This document shows, piece by piece, positions 11,480-23,391 of a DNA stretch of 64,000 bases. Source of the DNA: Silurus meridionalis (Eukaryota > Chordata > Actinopteri > Siluriformes > Siluridae); contig NC_060893.1 in assembly GCF_014805685.1 (NCBI RefSeq), positions 10,971,773 to 11,035,772 of the forward strand, written 5' to 3'. The first letter of the stretch is position 1; the number at the start of each line of letters is the position of its first letter. Below the pieces are notes generated by a model. The model saw nothing but the letters and a program-made list of their open reading frames with translations, was not told the DNA's origin and did not search any database. The translations under genes were made by a program, and so were the position numbers.

Positions 11480-11785
11480 CTGCACTGAGTCCCTCTCTCC
11501 TACTCTCTCCATCTCTCTCGCACAGACAGCAGGGGAGGGTTTTGAGTTGCTTATTGTTCAGCCTGGAAGAATTAATGTGCTGTGAAATTAGCATTTTATC
11601 GGACTCCAGATACAGTAATGGAGGCAATTAGAGAGCTGGGGGAGAGCCTGGCTCTAGTGCCAAGGTAGAGATGCGGCTCCAGACAGCGATGCTTAGTTTG
11701 ATAACACCTCCAAGGCTCCGCTGATAGCACAGCTGCAGATCCTGTGACACTATAAAATGCTATCAAATTAGTTTGCAATGGAGAA
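11480..11785. promoter_or_regulatory. Candidate conserved non-coding element
   Basis: Complex, repeat-free sequence with balanced composition and TAAT/ATTA cores ('gaagaattaatgtgctgtg', 'ggaggcaattagagagctgg'). It has no defensible reading frame. This texture is typical of vertebrate developmental enhancers, but conservation cannot be tested from one sequence. Confidence 0.22.
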
Positions 11786-14700
11786 AGAAGCAGTCCTAAA
11801 ACGAGTCAGATATTTCCCATATGCTGTTTCTTTTAGAATGAAACGATATCAGGCTATGTGTCACATAGTAAATGAATGGCAAAAACATTGTTTCTGGAAG
11901 CTGTTACAAGAAAAGAGAGAATATTTAAAAACCCATATTTTTTAATCTATTCTGTTTCTTGCCTTTCTAGGTTTTTTTTCCTTTTTTTGTCTTTGAGCTC
12001 TATTCTTTCTGACAAGCACAGAGCCCGAGCTCTGCTTGTGCTTCTCTGCTTATCTCACAGCAACATTAGAAAGCTGATCTGCAGATTAAGAGCCGATGGC
12101 AAAATATATCAATACCATCAGATCCTCTGAAGTAGATATGCTCTCGTTCGTGCTTCAAAAGATTCTTTGTGATAAGAAGATGCCATTACTGTGCCAAGGG
12201 TTTAATTTTAATCTTTCCAATACAGGTTTGCACATATACAGCATTTCCAAGTATAACTCCGCTGTCAAAGTTTTGTGCATGCCACATAGCCATGCTAGCA
12301 CAGCATTATTGGACTTTCTGAACTTTCGTCCACCTTTTTCAGAGCCATAGCTCTGTTGCAATGTATACCTTTAGCTTCTATAACATGCCAAAGCCACCTC
12401 AAATATTGACACAGTTTTGTGTTACACTGTATGCATTCCTGGGTGGTTCAGAGTATGACCTCTGGATCCAGTGCTCACTCTCTTTCTGTTTATTTGGCCT
12501 GGGCATAAGGCTCATCATTCCAGAGAGGATCTCAATAAAGAATCAGAGGACTTTGATAAGACACTGTACATAGTGACTTAAAACAAATGTAGATTGGGCT
12601 GATGATGCCTCTCTGTATCACAGCTTTAAGTGCTGACTTCTCTTTCAGCTGTATGCCTAATGAGACCAGAAATGCCTCTGGAACTTGGAGAGATCTGACA
12701 CTTGCTGACAAGGCCCCTGTCTCGTCCTCTTACCTCTCTGGAGTACAGAGAGTCCATGTGAAAGCTGCACACAGTCTGTATATCTCACTTAGACAGATGA
12801 TTTTGGATTAAGTTGGCTTTCTGTTTATGTAGAAGCCAAGCTACTCTGCAAGATGCAGTCTACAGGTTTTAAAGCCCACATTCACATTCAGGCTAAAAAG
12901 AACAGTTGTTTTAGGATCAGTTTTTGCTTTTACTACCACCTGAGACAGATGGGTAGATCCAGAGCAGAGTCCCTACTACAATTTAGTCTGTAGGCCTAAA
13001 TGTTTGGCTTTTATGAGCTAGATGTGTGGCTCTGCAAACTCTTCACTTTCCATTATTCGATTTTGTTATCATGAATGCAACATTTCCATGCATTGTTTAT
13101 CACGCTGCGCTGTGCCTTTGGATGTCAATGTAGAATCTATCTCTCTTATATATTTCTATATCCATGCATTGCTTAAATAACAGTTTAAGCCTGCACTGCT
13201 CTTGCTTAGACTCCTCTCATTGCCCCTGTGTCGGCCCTACATGGCCATTCTGATGGCTGGCACTGGGAGATCTAAGGCTTTAATCCCCCTGCCTCTCTCT
13301 CCCTCTGCTTTTCTGAGTAAAGACAGCATGACTTCTGCAGCCCTCAGGATCGAGCACAATAAGAACATTATCCTAGTGAGTGCAGCGGGGTGGCAAGACT
13401 TACAGATAATGCCCCCTCTGCTCATTTAAAACTCCCTTGCATGCAAAGACCAAGAGGGTGGCTGAGGACAGCAACGATGAACTCCTACCAAGAGAAAGTT
13501 ACACAAGCAAATATCTCACTCCTGCCCTATTTACTCACTGCATACCCTGCTCAAAGATTAAATATCGAGTTCTCCAGTATATGTGCACAGATGCACTTTT
13601 TGATATTCACCTGGTTGTTGCCTCTGTCTACTAACAGTCTGATTAAAGTAGGGTTTTGTTAGCTTGATTCTGTCAGCATTTAAATGTTTACATGAATACG
13701 CTTTTTCCACATGGTTTTTGGGATATTTTAGGGGGGGTTTGCATACATTAAATTCATTTGATTGGTGTTTTTTGCCAGTTAAAGATTTGGACATATAAAA
13801 TGTCCAAGGCTATATAAATCATGTATTGTATGAATGACATATAGGCATTATATTGTAGATACATGTGTAACAATAATCAGATGAATAAATGATGGTCATG
13901 TTTACTGCAAATGAAGCAAAAGAACTTCTGACTGATCATCTTGTGATGAAGCATTTCTATCCTGATGGCAGTGGCCATTGATTATAGGCCATTTTTCAAT
14001 GATGGCAAAAGCCATAGACTTATATTTCATCATTGGACTAGTTTAAATGGCCATTGGCCTAGCATTTTAAAAAGATCTGGCAACCCTGATGCTAGTTCCA
14101 CAAACCTCAACCGGTAGACCCGTATTAAAAAAACTATTAAAAACAATAATAAAAAAAGGAATTATGGTGATACATTTGGTTACTATGGTTATTCTGTACT
14201 ATGTAAGCATTCGGGAATTTTTTTCCTAAAATTTTAAGGACTTGTCCAGAGCTCACTAAAAAAGACTGAAGTTTGAAGAATTCTTATACTTGACAGAGTT
14301 ATGCAACTATTCCAACTTGGTTTAACAGATTTTTTTTTCTGGGCAAAATGAAGTGAGTGCCATGATGAATCTATCACTCATTTACGTTGTATTAGCACAC
14401 TAGTATGAGGCCAGACATTTAAGGCTTTAACAGACATTCAGCAGAGTAGCGGTCGACTTTGAGGTCAGCTCTGCCTTTAGGATAAAGCTACACATATCGT
14501 TTTGTTTAACAGGGCAAGGCAAATGGTGTGTTTACCATACCCTCAGCGGAGGACTCGAGCCAGGGGAAAATCCATTGAAATGACTATCAGATGTAAAGCA
14601 GATGTTTTTAGAGAAAAAAAGGAAAAAAAAATCATGTTTGGGTGTACTTTGTAATCTTGCTCTCCTTTGTCTGAGAAGGTGATTAAGGCAACTTTGAATG

Positions 14701-15232
14701 AAAGGTTATAGGGTCGATTAAAGTAATGAAAATATTAAATTTCATTTGTACATCGAATGCTTTGTTAAAATTCCGATAGATTAAATGATGAAAGTGTCAA
14801 AAGCATAAACATTCATATGTGAACAGTGTCATAAGTACGTCTTTATGCTTCTTCCCAACTAGTGCCACCATTAATAAGCATTTTGTATGCAGAGCAGTCA
14901 TTCCCTTATCACTCAATTACCCAAAAGTGCAGCTCTGGCAGCGTAGATAATAATACGAATAAGCCTTGACCAGAGTGGATCTCCTGAGTGTGTGTGTGTG
15001 TATTAGCGCTAATGACACCCAGCTGAAGTAGTTCCCTCTCTGTCAGGGAGCATCAGTAAACAGCGGCAGAATGAAAATGTTCAGTGTAAATCCATCTCCC
15101 ACAGTACACCAGCCCAGAATGAGAGTGGAGCAGGGCCAGGTCAGCATTAATTACATGTACCACTGGGAGCTGTGGAGAGACTACACGCTTACTTTACCAC
15201 AAATATTTATTCTGCACCATGACCCCTAATAG
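11786..15232. other. No gene seen; mostly unique DNA
   Basis: About 3.4 kb of mixed sequence with only short homopolymers and a brief GT run at 14,988-15,002. A frame at 12,602-12,811 follows an acceptor-like 'cttctctttcag' (12,637-12,648) but has no matching donor or recognisable domain. Confidence 0.45.
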
Positions 15233-15272
15233 ACAGAGAAAGAGAGAGAGATGAGGAGAGATAGAGAGAGAG

Positions 15273-15315
<43 letters not shown>
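15233..15315 (+). repeat. Imperfect (GA)n tract
   Basis: GA-rich array with ATG and ATA interruptions in its first half and a pure run of about 20 GA units in its second half. Confidence 0.95.
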
Positions 15316-15317
<2 letters not shown>

Positions 15318-16235
15318 CTAGACTCTGAGAGATGACAGGTCAGGATACAAGCACTGCAGGGTTAAAAGATTTACTTTGATGCTGTTTACACATGTTCTAC
15401 TCCTTCAACCCCATGCAGAGTCCACATTTCTCTCTGCAAACGTTAGCCTTTCACATAGCTCTAAACAGTTTTATACTGAAATTCTCCTGAGCCCTCATGC
15501 ATTCTCTAACCAAATTTAGACAATTTAACATGACAACCCAGCAAATAAAGTGCTTAAATAATAATAATAAATGGGTATTAGTCTCCACTTTGCTGAGCTG
15601 TCAAACACAATCATTGCAATACACTTTTATTTTTCTGGTCTTTGGAATTACAGGGATTTTCCTGTGCATAATGTATTCATTAAGGAGTAAACAAAGTCAT
15701 TCAGATAGTTTTGGTGCAAATCACACCATTCTAAAGAAAGAGGCTGAGTCCGTTTTTCTTCCGAATATAAGCTTTTGAATGCTAACCTCACAAAGAGTTT
15801 TTGTTTCAGGAAATGGTTATAATTTTATTCTCTGTAATTTATTCAGGCAAGCTCGGCCTGAATAACCGACAGGCTGTTGTAGCTATAAGCTAACACAAGC
15901 ACTGACCTAATCTTTCATTTATATGTTTTTAAACAAATAGCACATTTGTTTGCAAAAATCTATTGAAAAATAGAACATATGAATATGCCAATTGCCAGAC
16001 ATAACTGAACAGAACTGTTTGGTGTGGATCTGTCCAGTGGCAAGAGTCACTGGAAGTACATTTCTATTCTTATGTAACATGCCTTTTGAAGTCCACCTCA
16101 ACCCCAGAGTTTACTGAATGGTTTGATGAGTATGGAAAGTATGTTATGGTCTTCATAATCACCAGATCTGTACCAAAAGTAAACCTAGTAAAGATACTGG
16201 ACTGTAATGATACACAATATACAGTTTCATTGGGT
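15316..16235. other. No gene seen; unique DNA
   Basis: AT-rich, non-repetitive sequence. A 93-codon frame at 15,497-15,778 has no recognised domain and lacks exon signals. Confidence 0.45.
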
Positions 16236-16331
16236 TGTAGAATCTATTAAAAAAAGTCGTAATACAAGGCAATGTGCAGAAATATATAACCACTTAATTT
16301 TGTTGTCCCCTATGCAATTACAATAAAGAAT

Positions 16332-16332
<1 letters not shown>
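16236..16332 (+). mobile_element. Possible retroposon 3' tail feeding a TATC array
   Basis: The segment ends 'ttacaataaagaatttatct' and continues into a TATC array. Fish non-LTR retroposons often end in an 'aataaag' motif followed by short tandem repeats. The body is too short and decayed to classify. Confidence 0.4.
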
Positions 16333-16427
<95 letters not shown>

Positions 16428-16428
16428 T
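16333..16428 (+). repeat. (TATC)n microsatellite
   Basis: About 24 uninterrupted TATC units directly after an 'aataaagaattta' tail. Confidence 0.98.
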
Positions 16429-18399
16429 TTTTTGCTGCTTTATTCTTCATTCATTTAGATTATACAATTAATTTATTTAATTGACAGTGTACATCTATAC
16501 ATTGATTATTATTATTCAGAAACAGATGATTATAATACAAATAGTGTATATTATAGTCATGAAAGTGTTAACTTTCCCATTTCTCTTTTTCAAAACGCAA
16601 CGTCTTCTACTGTCTCTGTCTGACACGCTGCTAGGTGCTTCCCTTCCAACACTGTATCATAATTTAATTCCTTCTTTTGGATATTCTTTAATCTCTTATC
16701 TTATTAATCTTAAAAAAAAAAAAAAAAAGCTGTATTTTTTGCCTAGGGCGGCAGAAGTGGAATTTGTGTTTAGTGGATTCCTGCTCCCTGATGAGAAGTG
16801 CTAAATGAGTTTGGAGGCTGCCTGAATGCTCTATAATTGTGATGAGGCTCTTCACCTCGGAACAATTAGAGATGCAGCAGCTCAGTAGAGACCGGTGGAC
16901 GACCGGGAGAGATCTTTAGCACACAGGGGACCGCAAGCACAGAGTTGCTATTTTTTTTTTCTTTCTTATGATGACTCTTTTTTCTTTTTTATCACTTATT
17001 TTATTCTCCTCCACATTTTCTCCTGCTTGGTTGGCCAGCAGCTGTGTAGGTTGGATAACTCAAGGTCGACATTGCATGCTCTGCTCTGATCAATCTATTA
17101 CCCCTGTCAAAGTGTAGGATGAGGGGTTGGTAAGGGCTGCCAACTTCACTTTTTACTCCTCCTCTTACTCTTTAGCAGTTTCTTGGACACATAGCAAAGT
17201 CAAAATTGAGCCTTGGACCTCTTTTTATTGAACAGCTATGACCTTACTAAAGAATCAACAAGATTTATTATCAATCTTTCATCAAAGAAACACCAGATAA
17301 ATATCTTATTCCTGATTATTATACAATGTTCCAATATCATGTGTTCATGATCATGATGCAAAGTTTATATGTAAATAGGATTACACGCAAATCGTATGAA
17401 CAGACAAGGACAATAAATATGCTGGCCTTGATGGTGGAGGAGCTGCACTGTGATAATGTGTGAGGCAGGGAAGGACAGAGGCATAATGAATTGATGAGTG
17501 GCAGATATAAAAGAAGCGTGTCTGGCCCTAAGCCAGAGACCACATACAGGATGAGAGAGTAATAGGCCATTCAGAGGGTCAATCTATGTGAATGCAAATA
17601 TTTATGCAAGCCATTAAAACATCCCCCTCATCTCCTGCCCACTTCATTCAAATTAAGCTGCAAAGCAGTTCCTTTTTTTTTTTAGAAAGGCACGGCTGGA
17701 AAAGGAAACAGGGAGGAGTATTTGTGTGGTTGTAGAAAGAAGAAGAGGGGGTAAGGTGAATGTGAGTCACTGTTTTGTTGGCACAGCAGTATAGAATTGT
17801 ATAGAAAGGGCGCTTTTGGGGTATCTCTTTCTGGGTTTTTTTTGTTGCTTTCATCCCACAATGACAAAGTCAGAAGAATTTCACACTGCCATTTACAAAA
17901 GAACTGAGATGTAACATAGACACATAAGGAGAGTTGAGTCACAATATATATATAGTGCAAGGACATATATTAGCAAGTGAACATTTTTGAAATAAAGGAA
18001 GATTTAGCTATTTTATGATAAAATTATTATGCATTAAATATAGATTTTTTGGCACGTTTGAGAGACTTTCATACATTTAAGTTTAACATTTTTCTTATTT
18101 AATTGAAAGATAATTCTGCTTGTTTGTAGAATCATAAAAATGTCTGTCAATGGTATGAGACATTGTTTACACTAGAAATAGTCATATATTTGGTTATGTG
18201 TAGATACTGTAGTCATATACATACGTGTATATATTATTGCAGGAAATCACAGAAATTTGATCCTATATATTGTTACTGTGTAATATTATTTTCTTTACTA
18301 CGGATGCAATGCAATATGTTATTTGGAATGAACTAATAATCTTTATAATAATAAGACTAAGAGACGCACACTTCATTTTGTGCTTTTTGAAAAAACTAT
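16429..18399. other. No gene seen; unique DNA with homopolymers
   Basis: Oligo-A and oligo-T runs near 16,712, 16,951 and 17,673 and a short (AT)n near 17,945. No exons or RNA genes recognised. Confidence 0.45.
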
Positions 18400-18858
18400 T
18401 CCACATTTGGTCCCCATTTGCTGATATAATATCCTCCACTCCACTGGGAAGGTGTTTCTCTAAATTTTGGCATGTGGTTGTGGAGATATTGCTCATTTAG
18501 CCACAAGGGTGTCAGTAAAGCCAGACACTGATGTACATTAGCATTAGAAGGCATGGGGTGCAGTCTTCATTCTAGTTCATCCCAAATGTGTTCAGTAGGG
18601 TTGAGGATGAGCTCTATAGCAGGCCACTTCAACTGTGTAACTTCTAACGTCCACGTCAACTTCTAAACTGTGTAAACCATATACTCACAGGGCTCATTGG
18701 AAATGTTTTCTGATTTAGGTGAAGGGATATTTTAATGCTCATGCATCCAAAGACATACTATAAAATTGTGTGCCTCCAACTTTATGGTAACAATTTGGGG
18801 AAAAAAAAACATATGGCTGGAAAAGTCAGGTGACCCCATACTTTTGCCCATATAGTTT
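18400..18858 (-). mobile_element. Tc1/mariner-derived fragment, family A copy 2
   Basis: Reverse-strand copy. It begins with the inner sequence around 'ggtccccatttgctgatata' (18,409 on), continues through 'catcccaaatgtgttcagta' (18,578-18,597) and ends at 'ttttgcccatatagttta' near 18,858. The far terminus is truncated and the FQHDN-coding part is missing. It retains more of the left side than the 8.9-kb copy. No open transposase frame remains. Confidence 0.85.
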
Positions 18859-18913
18859 ATGTGTAAATAATCTTTTAATTTAGAACTCAATTATAATGAA
18901 GATATGGAAGCCT

Positions 18914-19181
18914 GATTCCGCATAAAAAAAAAAAAAGCATTCTAAAAAAAGAATTTGGAAAAGAATTCTATTCTGACTTTATGTCCCGCATTTAGGACTT
19001 TTTTTCTCTCAATTGTGACTTTTTTCCCCCGTAATTCCAACTATATTTCTTGCAATTCTGACATGATTTCTCACAATTCGTCCTTTTTTTTCTGCCAATT
19101 CATAATTTTTTCTCACAATTCTGACTTTTGAGAGAAAAAAAAGTCAGAATTAGGCAAACTTTTTTTTATGTGGCAGAAATA
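18914..19181. mobile_element. Short foldback element with tandem 'ttctgactttttttctc' units
   Basis: The ends 'ttccgcataaaaaaa' and 'ttttttatgtggcagaaa' are imperfect inverted repeats. The interior is a decayed tandem of about 22-24 bp units of the type 'caattctgacttttttctca'. It contains a perfect inverted repeat of 13 bp (AATTCTGACTTTT at 19,117-19,129 and its complement at 19,139-19,151). Similar MITE-like elements occur in many fish genomes. There is no coding capacity. Confidence 0.6.
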
Positions 19182-19646
19182 CGAAGATTGAACATTTACT
19201 GTCCCAACCACTCTGTTATTCCATAATGCACCAACATTTTTTTCTGTGACCAACACCTGTATGCTACTCATGCTGTAATGTTGTAATTTTAATTTAATGG
19301 ACCATTCTGCATTGCATGATGAAATCATTTTGCTTCGTTTCATGCATCAGTGATGTCTTAGTAACATGCCGTATGCTTTCCTTTGTCTTTTCTTATAGAC
19401 ACACTTGTTTCTCTCCAATTCTGTGAGGCACATTAAAATAATGACTACACCAAATTCCCAGAATGCATCTGTTGCTGCCTACATGGCTTAGATTTAAAAA
19501 ACATTTTTAAATAAGCAGAGACGCTCTTTGGTGAAGTGAACCGTGAACATATAATGTGGCTCCTGTATAATAACACACAAAATGATGCTGTGTATCCTGA
19601 GTGGCCCGGTTCAGTGAAACGAGAAACATAATGAAGTGCTCTATTA
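19182..19646. other. No gene seen between two mobile elements
   Basis: Unique sequence without a recognised gene or repeat. Confidence 0.45.
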
Positions 19647-20095
19647 TACACTATATGGACAAATGTATTAGGATACTTGACTTTTCCAGCCATATGTGAT
19701 TCTTCCCTGGACTGTTACCACAAAGCTGGAGGCACATAATTGTATAGAATATCTTTGGATGCAGAAGTATAAAATTTTCCCTTCGCTTGAACTAGGAGAC
19801 TCAAACCAGTAACAGCATGAGAACGAGCCTGTGCATGAACTTTACATGGTTTGGAGTGAAAGATCTTGAGTGGCCTGCTATAGAGTTTTGACCTCAACCC
19901 TATTGAAGACTTTCGGGATGAATTGGAATGGGGACTGAAGCTCAGGCTTCCTCACCAAACACCTGACGTGGATGTTTTAGGAAATTAGTTGTGGGAGGTG
20001 AGGAGGTTATTATAACAGCAATTGTATAATGGGATGTTCAAAGGCACATACAAATGGTCTAGTCATGTATCCACAGGCATTTGTCCATATACCAT
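19647..20095 (+). mobile_element. Tc1/mariner-derived fragment, family A copy 3
   Basis: Plus-strand and the most complete copy. It starts at a TA followed by 'cactatatggacaaatgtat' and ends near 'ggcatttgtccatatacca', so both termini are partly present. The interior (about 19,889-19,930) translates as FDLNPIEDFRDELEW, a decayed form of the Tc1 motif DLNPIEHLWDEL that carries one catalytic acid. The rest of the transposase is missing. About 450 bp long, so it is a deletion derivative. Confidence 0.88.
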
Positions 20096-20875
20096 ATGTG
20101 TATATGTGTATATACATTTGTGTGTAAAAGACAGTGGGATCAAGCATGCTTTTTGTCATTCATGCAAGTATCATCCAACCAGAAGTGAAGTACTTCACTT
20201 GCTGTTATAGTCCTCTAGTAGATTTGAAAACTGTGTTGTTTTTCACTAACAGAAAAAAAAGATAACAGCAATAAAGCCACACTAACACTAAATATTCTGG
20301 CATTTAACAGGGCAATGATTCTTAGAGAAATGTATATAACTGCGCTGTTACTCTGAAGAGAACATGCACCTTTCAGTTCAAACAAGCAGATGCCATGTCT
20401 GTGTAAATCATCCAATATTTCACTGCATTGATTGAAGCTCCTGAAGAAAGAGATGCTACATTGCATTCAGTAATTCTGTGCTTGTCGATGTACAGTATGT
20501 CATGTCTATCATAAATCTTTTTTTAATACCACAGCACTATTGAATTTTCTATTCTGATTGATCAATAGGTTATCGTTTCTATAGTAACAACTCATTCACA
20601 TGGACTTCACATAATGTAACTAAGCATTCATACTACAGAGAGAAAAGTTTGTCTGTTCTGACAGCAAGGAATGTGCAGCAGGCTCTACTTTTGTCACATA
20701 CTAAGAAATCTGAAGAGTACATTGGTAAAATGGTTGAATCGCTGCCTTTAGCTTTTTTTACTTGCTGGACTGAGTGCAGGTTAATGTTTGATAAATTATA
20801 GATTTCAACACAGGTATTAGTAGACACTACATCATTTTATTATGAAGTTTCATATTAAAAATCTGCATTTCTTTA
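20096..20875. other. No gene seen; unique AT-rich DNA
   Basis: Nothing recognised beyond a short GT/AT-rich start. Confidence 0.45.
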
Positions 20876-21010
20876 TCAGTTCAACTCTATTTGTATAGCA
20901 CTTTAAACAATAGACATTCTCACAAAATAGAAATATATAGATCAATAATATAGATTTTAAAATTATAAATTTGTCTCTCTGACGTTATCCCTGTAAGTTT
21001 ATCCATAATG
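20876..21010 (-). mobile_element. Retroposon 3' tail, reverse orientation
   Basis: The segment 'gttcaactctatttgtatag' with 'cactttaaacaatagacatt' is the reverse complement of the tail seen at 55,255-55,325 ('gctttgagacaatgtctgtt', 'aaaagcgctatagaaataca'). It is therefore another copy of the same fish retroposon family, truncated and inserted on the other strand. Confidence 0.7.
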
Positions 21011-21065
21011 AACAACGTAGAGACTTCAAGTGAAAAGTCTTCTTCAAAAAAAGACAAAATTAAAA

Positions 21066-21125
21066 GGCTGGTGTGGAAATGTCTGTGTATAGCTGCTGTT
21101 CTGCAAGTGATAACAAGTAATAACT
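21066..21125 (+). repeat. Short copy of an unnamed dispersed repeat (pair with 27,850)
   Basis: 'tgtatagctgctgttctgca' followed by 'agtgataaca' aligns with 'tttatagctgctataatgtc' plus 'agtgataaca' at 27,871-27,901, including the flanking 'ctggtg...gaaa'. Family not recognised. Confidence 0.5.
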
Positions 21126-21160
21126 TGTTATCTCATAAGCATTTACATCAATTGTTTACT

Positions 21161-21524
21161 AAATACACAGTACAGAAGTATCACCTGACTTTTCCTGCCA
21201 TATGTGGATCTTCCATACTGTTTCCACAAAGTTGGAGGCACACCATTATGTAGATGTTGGCATGTCCTTGGATGCAGTAGCACTAGATCTTCTCTTAACC
21301 TGAACTAGGAGACCCAAACCTGTTCCAGCATGACATGGGTTGGAGTAGATGTGCACCACAGGCCTCCTCACCCGACATCAGTACCTGAGTTTACTAATGC
21401 CCTCGTGGCTGAATGAGCATGAACCTACATAACCACAGTTCAAAATTCTAACAGTAAATGGGGAACAAATGTGGATGTTCCAAAGACACCTGCAAACCTT
21501 ACAAATTTTAGTCCATATAGTGTA
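21161..21524 (+). mobile_element. Tc1/mariner-derived fragment, family A copy 4
   Basis: Plus-strand copy. It begins near 'acagaagtatcacctgactt', passes 'cccaaacctgttccagcatg' (21,313-21,332) and ends at 'ttttagtccatatagtgta' (21,524). It lacks the segment encoding NPIEHLWDEL: the text jumps from the FQHDN-like region to 'caggcctcctcacccgacat'. The internal deletion therefore differs from those of copies 3, 5 and 6. Confidence 0.85.
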
Positions 21525-22168
21525 ACTATGAGTGGATAAAATGTACACTGTGTGATTCTCTGTGCTATGCTTTGGTAAATAAAAATAGTTAGTCGTGGCA
21601 AAAAACAAAAACAAAAAAAACATGTCGAACCATATTTTATTCCTTGCTTCCCTGCAAGTTTGAATAAATCTGTTCATCTATTCATATTAAAGTTATTTAC
21701 ACAAAAGGTGATGTTTTGACTCCCTACATCTCCTCGGTACCTATCACTTTTAATTTCATCTTCCATTGAAATATTTTTCTTCTGCTAAAATACAGTATAG
21801 GCAGAATTAATCATTTTTTGTAGTGGTTTGAGGCATGAAAATGAGAGAGTCAGTGTGGAACCAATCACATTTGATTCACATATCGTCTCATCTCTGCACT
21901 CCAGATCAGGCCGTTCTGAGGTACGCACTCTATCAGCGGCTGTCTGATTTTAATTGAAATAAGGACATGAGTTTTATGGCAGCTCCAGTCTAAGATAGAC
22001 TGAAGAGAGAGGTTTGATGTGCCATATTGTGCGTATGTGCGAGGGCCTAGTGTTAGCGTCAAGGTTTCGTCCGCTTTATCAAATTAAATTTAATGGAGAA
22101 CCTGAAAGGCCGTTATTACATCCTCTTTCTTTTTTGTTAGTGGTTATGTATTATTACATGTCTTTTCT
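21525..22168. other. No gene seen; unique DNA
   Basis: Mixed sequence leading into a large CT array. No exons recognised. Confidence 0.45.
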
Positions 22169-22227
22169 TTTCCCCCTCTCTTTCTTTCTCTCTCTCTCTC
22201 ATTCTCTCTCTCTCATTCTCTCTCTCT

Positions 22228-22267
<40 letters not shown>

Positions 22268-22280
22268 CTCTCTCTCTGTG

Positions 22281-22329
<49 letters not shown>

Positions 22330-22334
22330 CTCTC

Positions 22335-22382
<48 letters not shown>
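22169..22382 (+). repeat. Long imperfect (CT)n array with higher-order structure
   Basis: About 210 bp of CT units punctuated by 'attctctctctctctgtgt' blocks that recur near 22,200-22,230, 22,263-22,282 and 22,325-22,343. The spacing of the interruptions points to a secondary duplication of roughly 60 bp blocks. The 'SLSLSL' open frame across it (22,014-22,469) is an artefact. Confidence 0.95.
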
Positions 22383-22385
<3 letters not shown>

Positions 22386-23292
22386 TTCTGTCTGTCTAAC
22401 TTACTAGATGTTCATTATATCATCATCTGGCAGCCATATCCCTTTCCTGGCACCCACTGGAGCATGTGAGAGCAAAAGAGAGAGAGGGTTAGAGCGCAGA
22501 TGCTGCATCCGTGAAATGACAGCCATTAACTAATCAACTGCAGTTTATGTAATTGTTGAACATCTTTCGAAGCAAATTGTGTACATGGATTATTAACTAC
22601 ATAAAAGCAAACAGTCAACCCCCCCCCCCTCCACTACTATTTTTCTCTCATGCAGAGAGGTACCAGCACATGCATATGATTGTGTACTGCGTGGAGTCGT
22701 CCTTCATGGCAACAGCGATAGCTTGATCATAGTCTGGAGTTCAACAAAAGATCTTTTATATAAGTATAATCACTTCATTCGCGGATGTTTTAGTAGATTG
22801 AATAGGATAAATGAATATAGAATTGGTGGGGGTTTTTTTTTCATTTTTTTGCCGTTAATTTCTTTACCATTAGATAACTGGATTTCCTTTATCCTCCCTT
22901 CATTGCACATATAAGAAGGCGGAGAAGGAGTGTACACAAACATGTGCAATCTCTCTTTTCAGCCGTGTTATAGTAATGCCAGCCAATTCAGTTCTTTCAC
23001 TCTCACTGTGGGCTTTAAGTCCAGCCATGAACGCTAGTAGATGTGCATGTCCAAAAGGGAGTTTCTCTCTTGGAAGTATTCGGACAGTCTGATGTCAGAA
23101 AATGTTAGATCAGTTCCTGCTTAAAGCCTTTAGTGGTCATCAGGGAGGATTACGCACAGCAGTGCAGAGCTTTCTGATTCCCTACGTGCTGCCTCAACCC
23201 AGCATCCCTGCTCTCTCAGAAACTCCATGACCTGTGCACCACAAACATACTACATGTATAGCAAATCTAATCATGCTATACACTGGCATTTG
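22383..23292. other. No gene seen; includes an oligo-C run
   Basis: Unique DNA with a C-run at about 22,620-22,630 and a T-run near 22,832-22,848. No gene recognised. Confidence 0.45.
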
Positions 23293-23320
23293 TACACACA
23301 CACAGACACACACAAACACA

Positions 23321-23391
<71 letters not shown>
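23293..23391 (+). repeat. Imperfect (CA)n microsatellite
   Basis: CA array with CAGA, CAAA, CC and CATA interruptions. The longest pure stretch is about 24 units. Confidence 0.97.

Noticed and set aside
12602..12811. Frame after an acceptor-like 'cttctctttcag'
   Set aside because: It runs to a stop without a donor, and the translated peptide matches no family I know.
22014..22469. 151-codon open frame rich in SLSLSL
   Set aside because: It is produced by the CT dinucleotide array.
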